Source: Rubrivivax sp.
GTDB lineage: Bacteria; Pseudomonadota; Gammaproteobacteria; Burkholderiales; Burkholderiaceae_C
Direction of reading: 5' to 3'
Length of the DNA: 45,722 nt
Assembly: GCA_027487905.1 (NCBI GenBank)
Contig: JAIYCR010000024.1
Location: forward strand, 1-45,722
Every line of letters starts with the position of its first letter. The first letter of the stretch is position 1. This document shows positions 45,525 through 45,722 of this stretch, piece by piece. A model generated the notes under the pieces. The model worked only from the letters and a program-made list of their open reading frames with translations. It made no database searches and had not been told where the DNA came from. Made by a program: the position numbers and the translations under genes.

Positions 45525-45722
45525 TCAACGCTTGTTCGCCGTGGCAGCAGCCTGTGCTTCGGCACAGGACGGCGCGCAGACGAACTGGGTCTTGCCCAGC
45601 AGCCGCTTGGTCTGCAACGAGGCGCGGGGCCGGTGCTTGCCACACAGAAAACAAGACATCGTGCCCGACGCGAAGGCGCCGGTCGCTGCAAAGGGGGAGC
45701 CGGGAGCCTTCGACTTGTATCG
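45525..45722 (-). CDS. small four-cysteine (zinc-ribbon-like) protein, possibly cut by the window edge
   Basis: A minus-strand frame ends at 45525 and stays open to the window edge. The part from the ATG at 45659 encodes 44 residues with 'MSCFLCGKHRPRASLQTKRL' and 'FVCAPSCAEAQ': Cys pairs CxxC (residues 3 and 6) and CxxxC (28 and 32), a likely metal site. Upstream of that ATG another 21 codons ('KAPGSPFAATGAFASGT') read like protein, and the ATG has no ribosome binding site, so the real start probably lies beyond the window. It is not YacG by motif. Function unknown; the gene is convergent with coaE. Confidence 0.55.
   Translation of the reverse strand, partial: RYKSKAPGSPFAATGAFASGTMSCFLCGKHRPRASLQTKRLLGKTQFVCAPSCAEAQAAATANKR

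Noticed and set aside
1-45722. CRISPR arrays, insertion sequences and prophage genes.
   Set aside because: None was seen: no regularly spaced long repeats, no transposase or phage structural gene, and no terminal inverted repeats beyond short hairpins.

Overview
The window is a high-GC chromosomal segment of a betaproteobacterium, most likely Burkholderiales and close to the Rubrivivax/Leptothrix/Ideonella group. This is inferred from GC-rich codon use, a complete classical dcw cluster, a Burkholderiales-type long MurD, the DUF6152/DUF6644 pair and the rplU-rpmA-obgE-proB and pilB-pilC-pilD-coaE neighbourhoods. No species assignment is possible by reading alone.

Layout. 1-9162 is a mixed housekeeping stretch: the 3' part of a DUF3108 gene, an unknown Pro/Ala-rich protein, an enoyl-CoA hydratase, an FMN-binding PNPOx-like protein with lysS, a hexapeptide acyltransferase, a Tat-exported amidohydrolase, exonuclease I and a DUF6152 exported protein with a DUF6644 membrane protein. 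9243-11308 carries mpl (murein recycling ligase) and a YqiA-like esterase. 11298-30886, minus strand, is the division and cell wall cluster, read as mraZ, rsmH, ftsL, ftsI, murE, murF, mraY, murD, ftsW, murG, murC, ddlB, ftsQ, ftsA, ftsZ, then lpxC and two small membrane proteins. It makes lipid II precursors (MurC-F, Ddl, MraY, MurG) together with the septal machine that polymerises them (FtsW/FtsI with FtsQ, L, A, Z). Ten consecutive junctions from rsmH to ddlB overlap by 1 or 4 bases. A good sigma70-type promoter and four TGG boxes at exact 10-bp spacing lie in front of mraZ and look like the MraZ autoregulatory operator.

31147-35453 holds proB, obgE, rpmA and rplU on the minus strand, and divergent ispB (polyprenyl diphosphate synthase). 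A clear intrinsic terminator follows rpmA. 35544-35620 is tRNA-Pro(CGG). It is followed by an AT-richer stretch without an intact gene and then a hipB-hipA toxin-antitoxin module with two matching 17-bp operator-like palindromes. This is the only part of the window that looks accessory. 37816-40592 holds two overlapping DEAD-box helicase genes (dbpA, then a RhlE-like gene). 40774-45446 is the type IV pilus operon pilB-pilC-pilD with coaE. The right edge cuts a small four-cysteine protein on the minus strand.

Most of the window is well-conserved core genome. I did not find a clearly new multi-gene system. The best candidates for a second look are the HipBA module with its operators beside tRNA-Pro, the MraZ box array, possible [16 protein letters not shown] of lpxC and mpl, the DUF6152/DUF6644 pair, and several small proteins.
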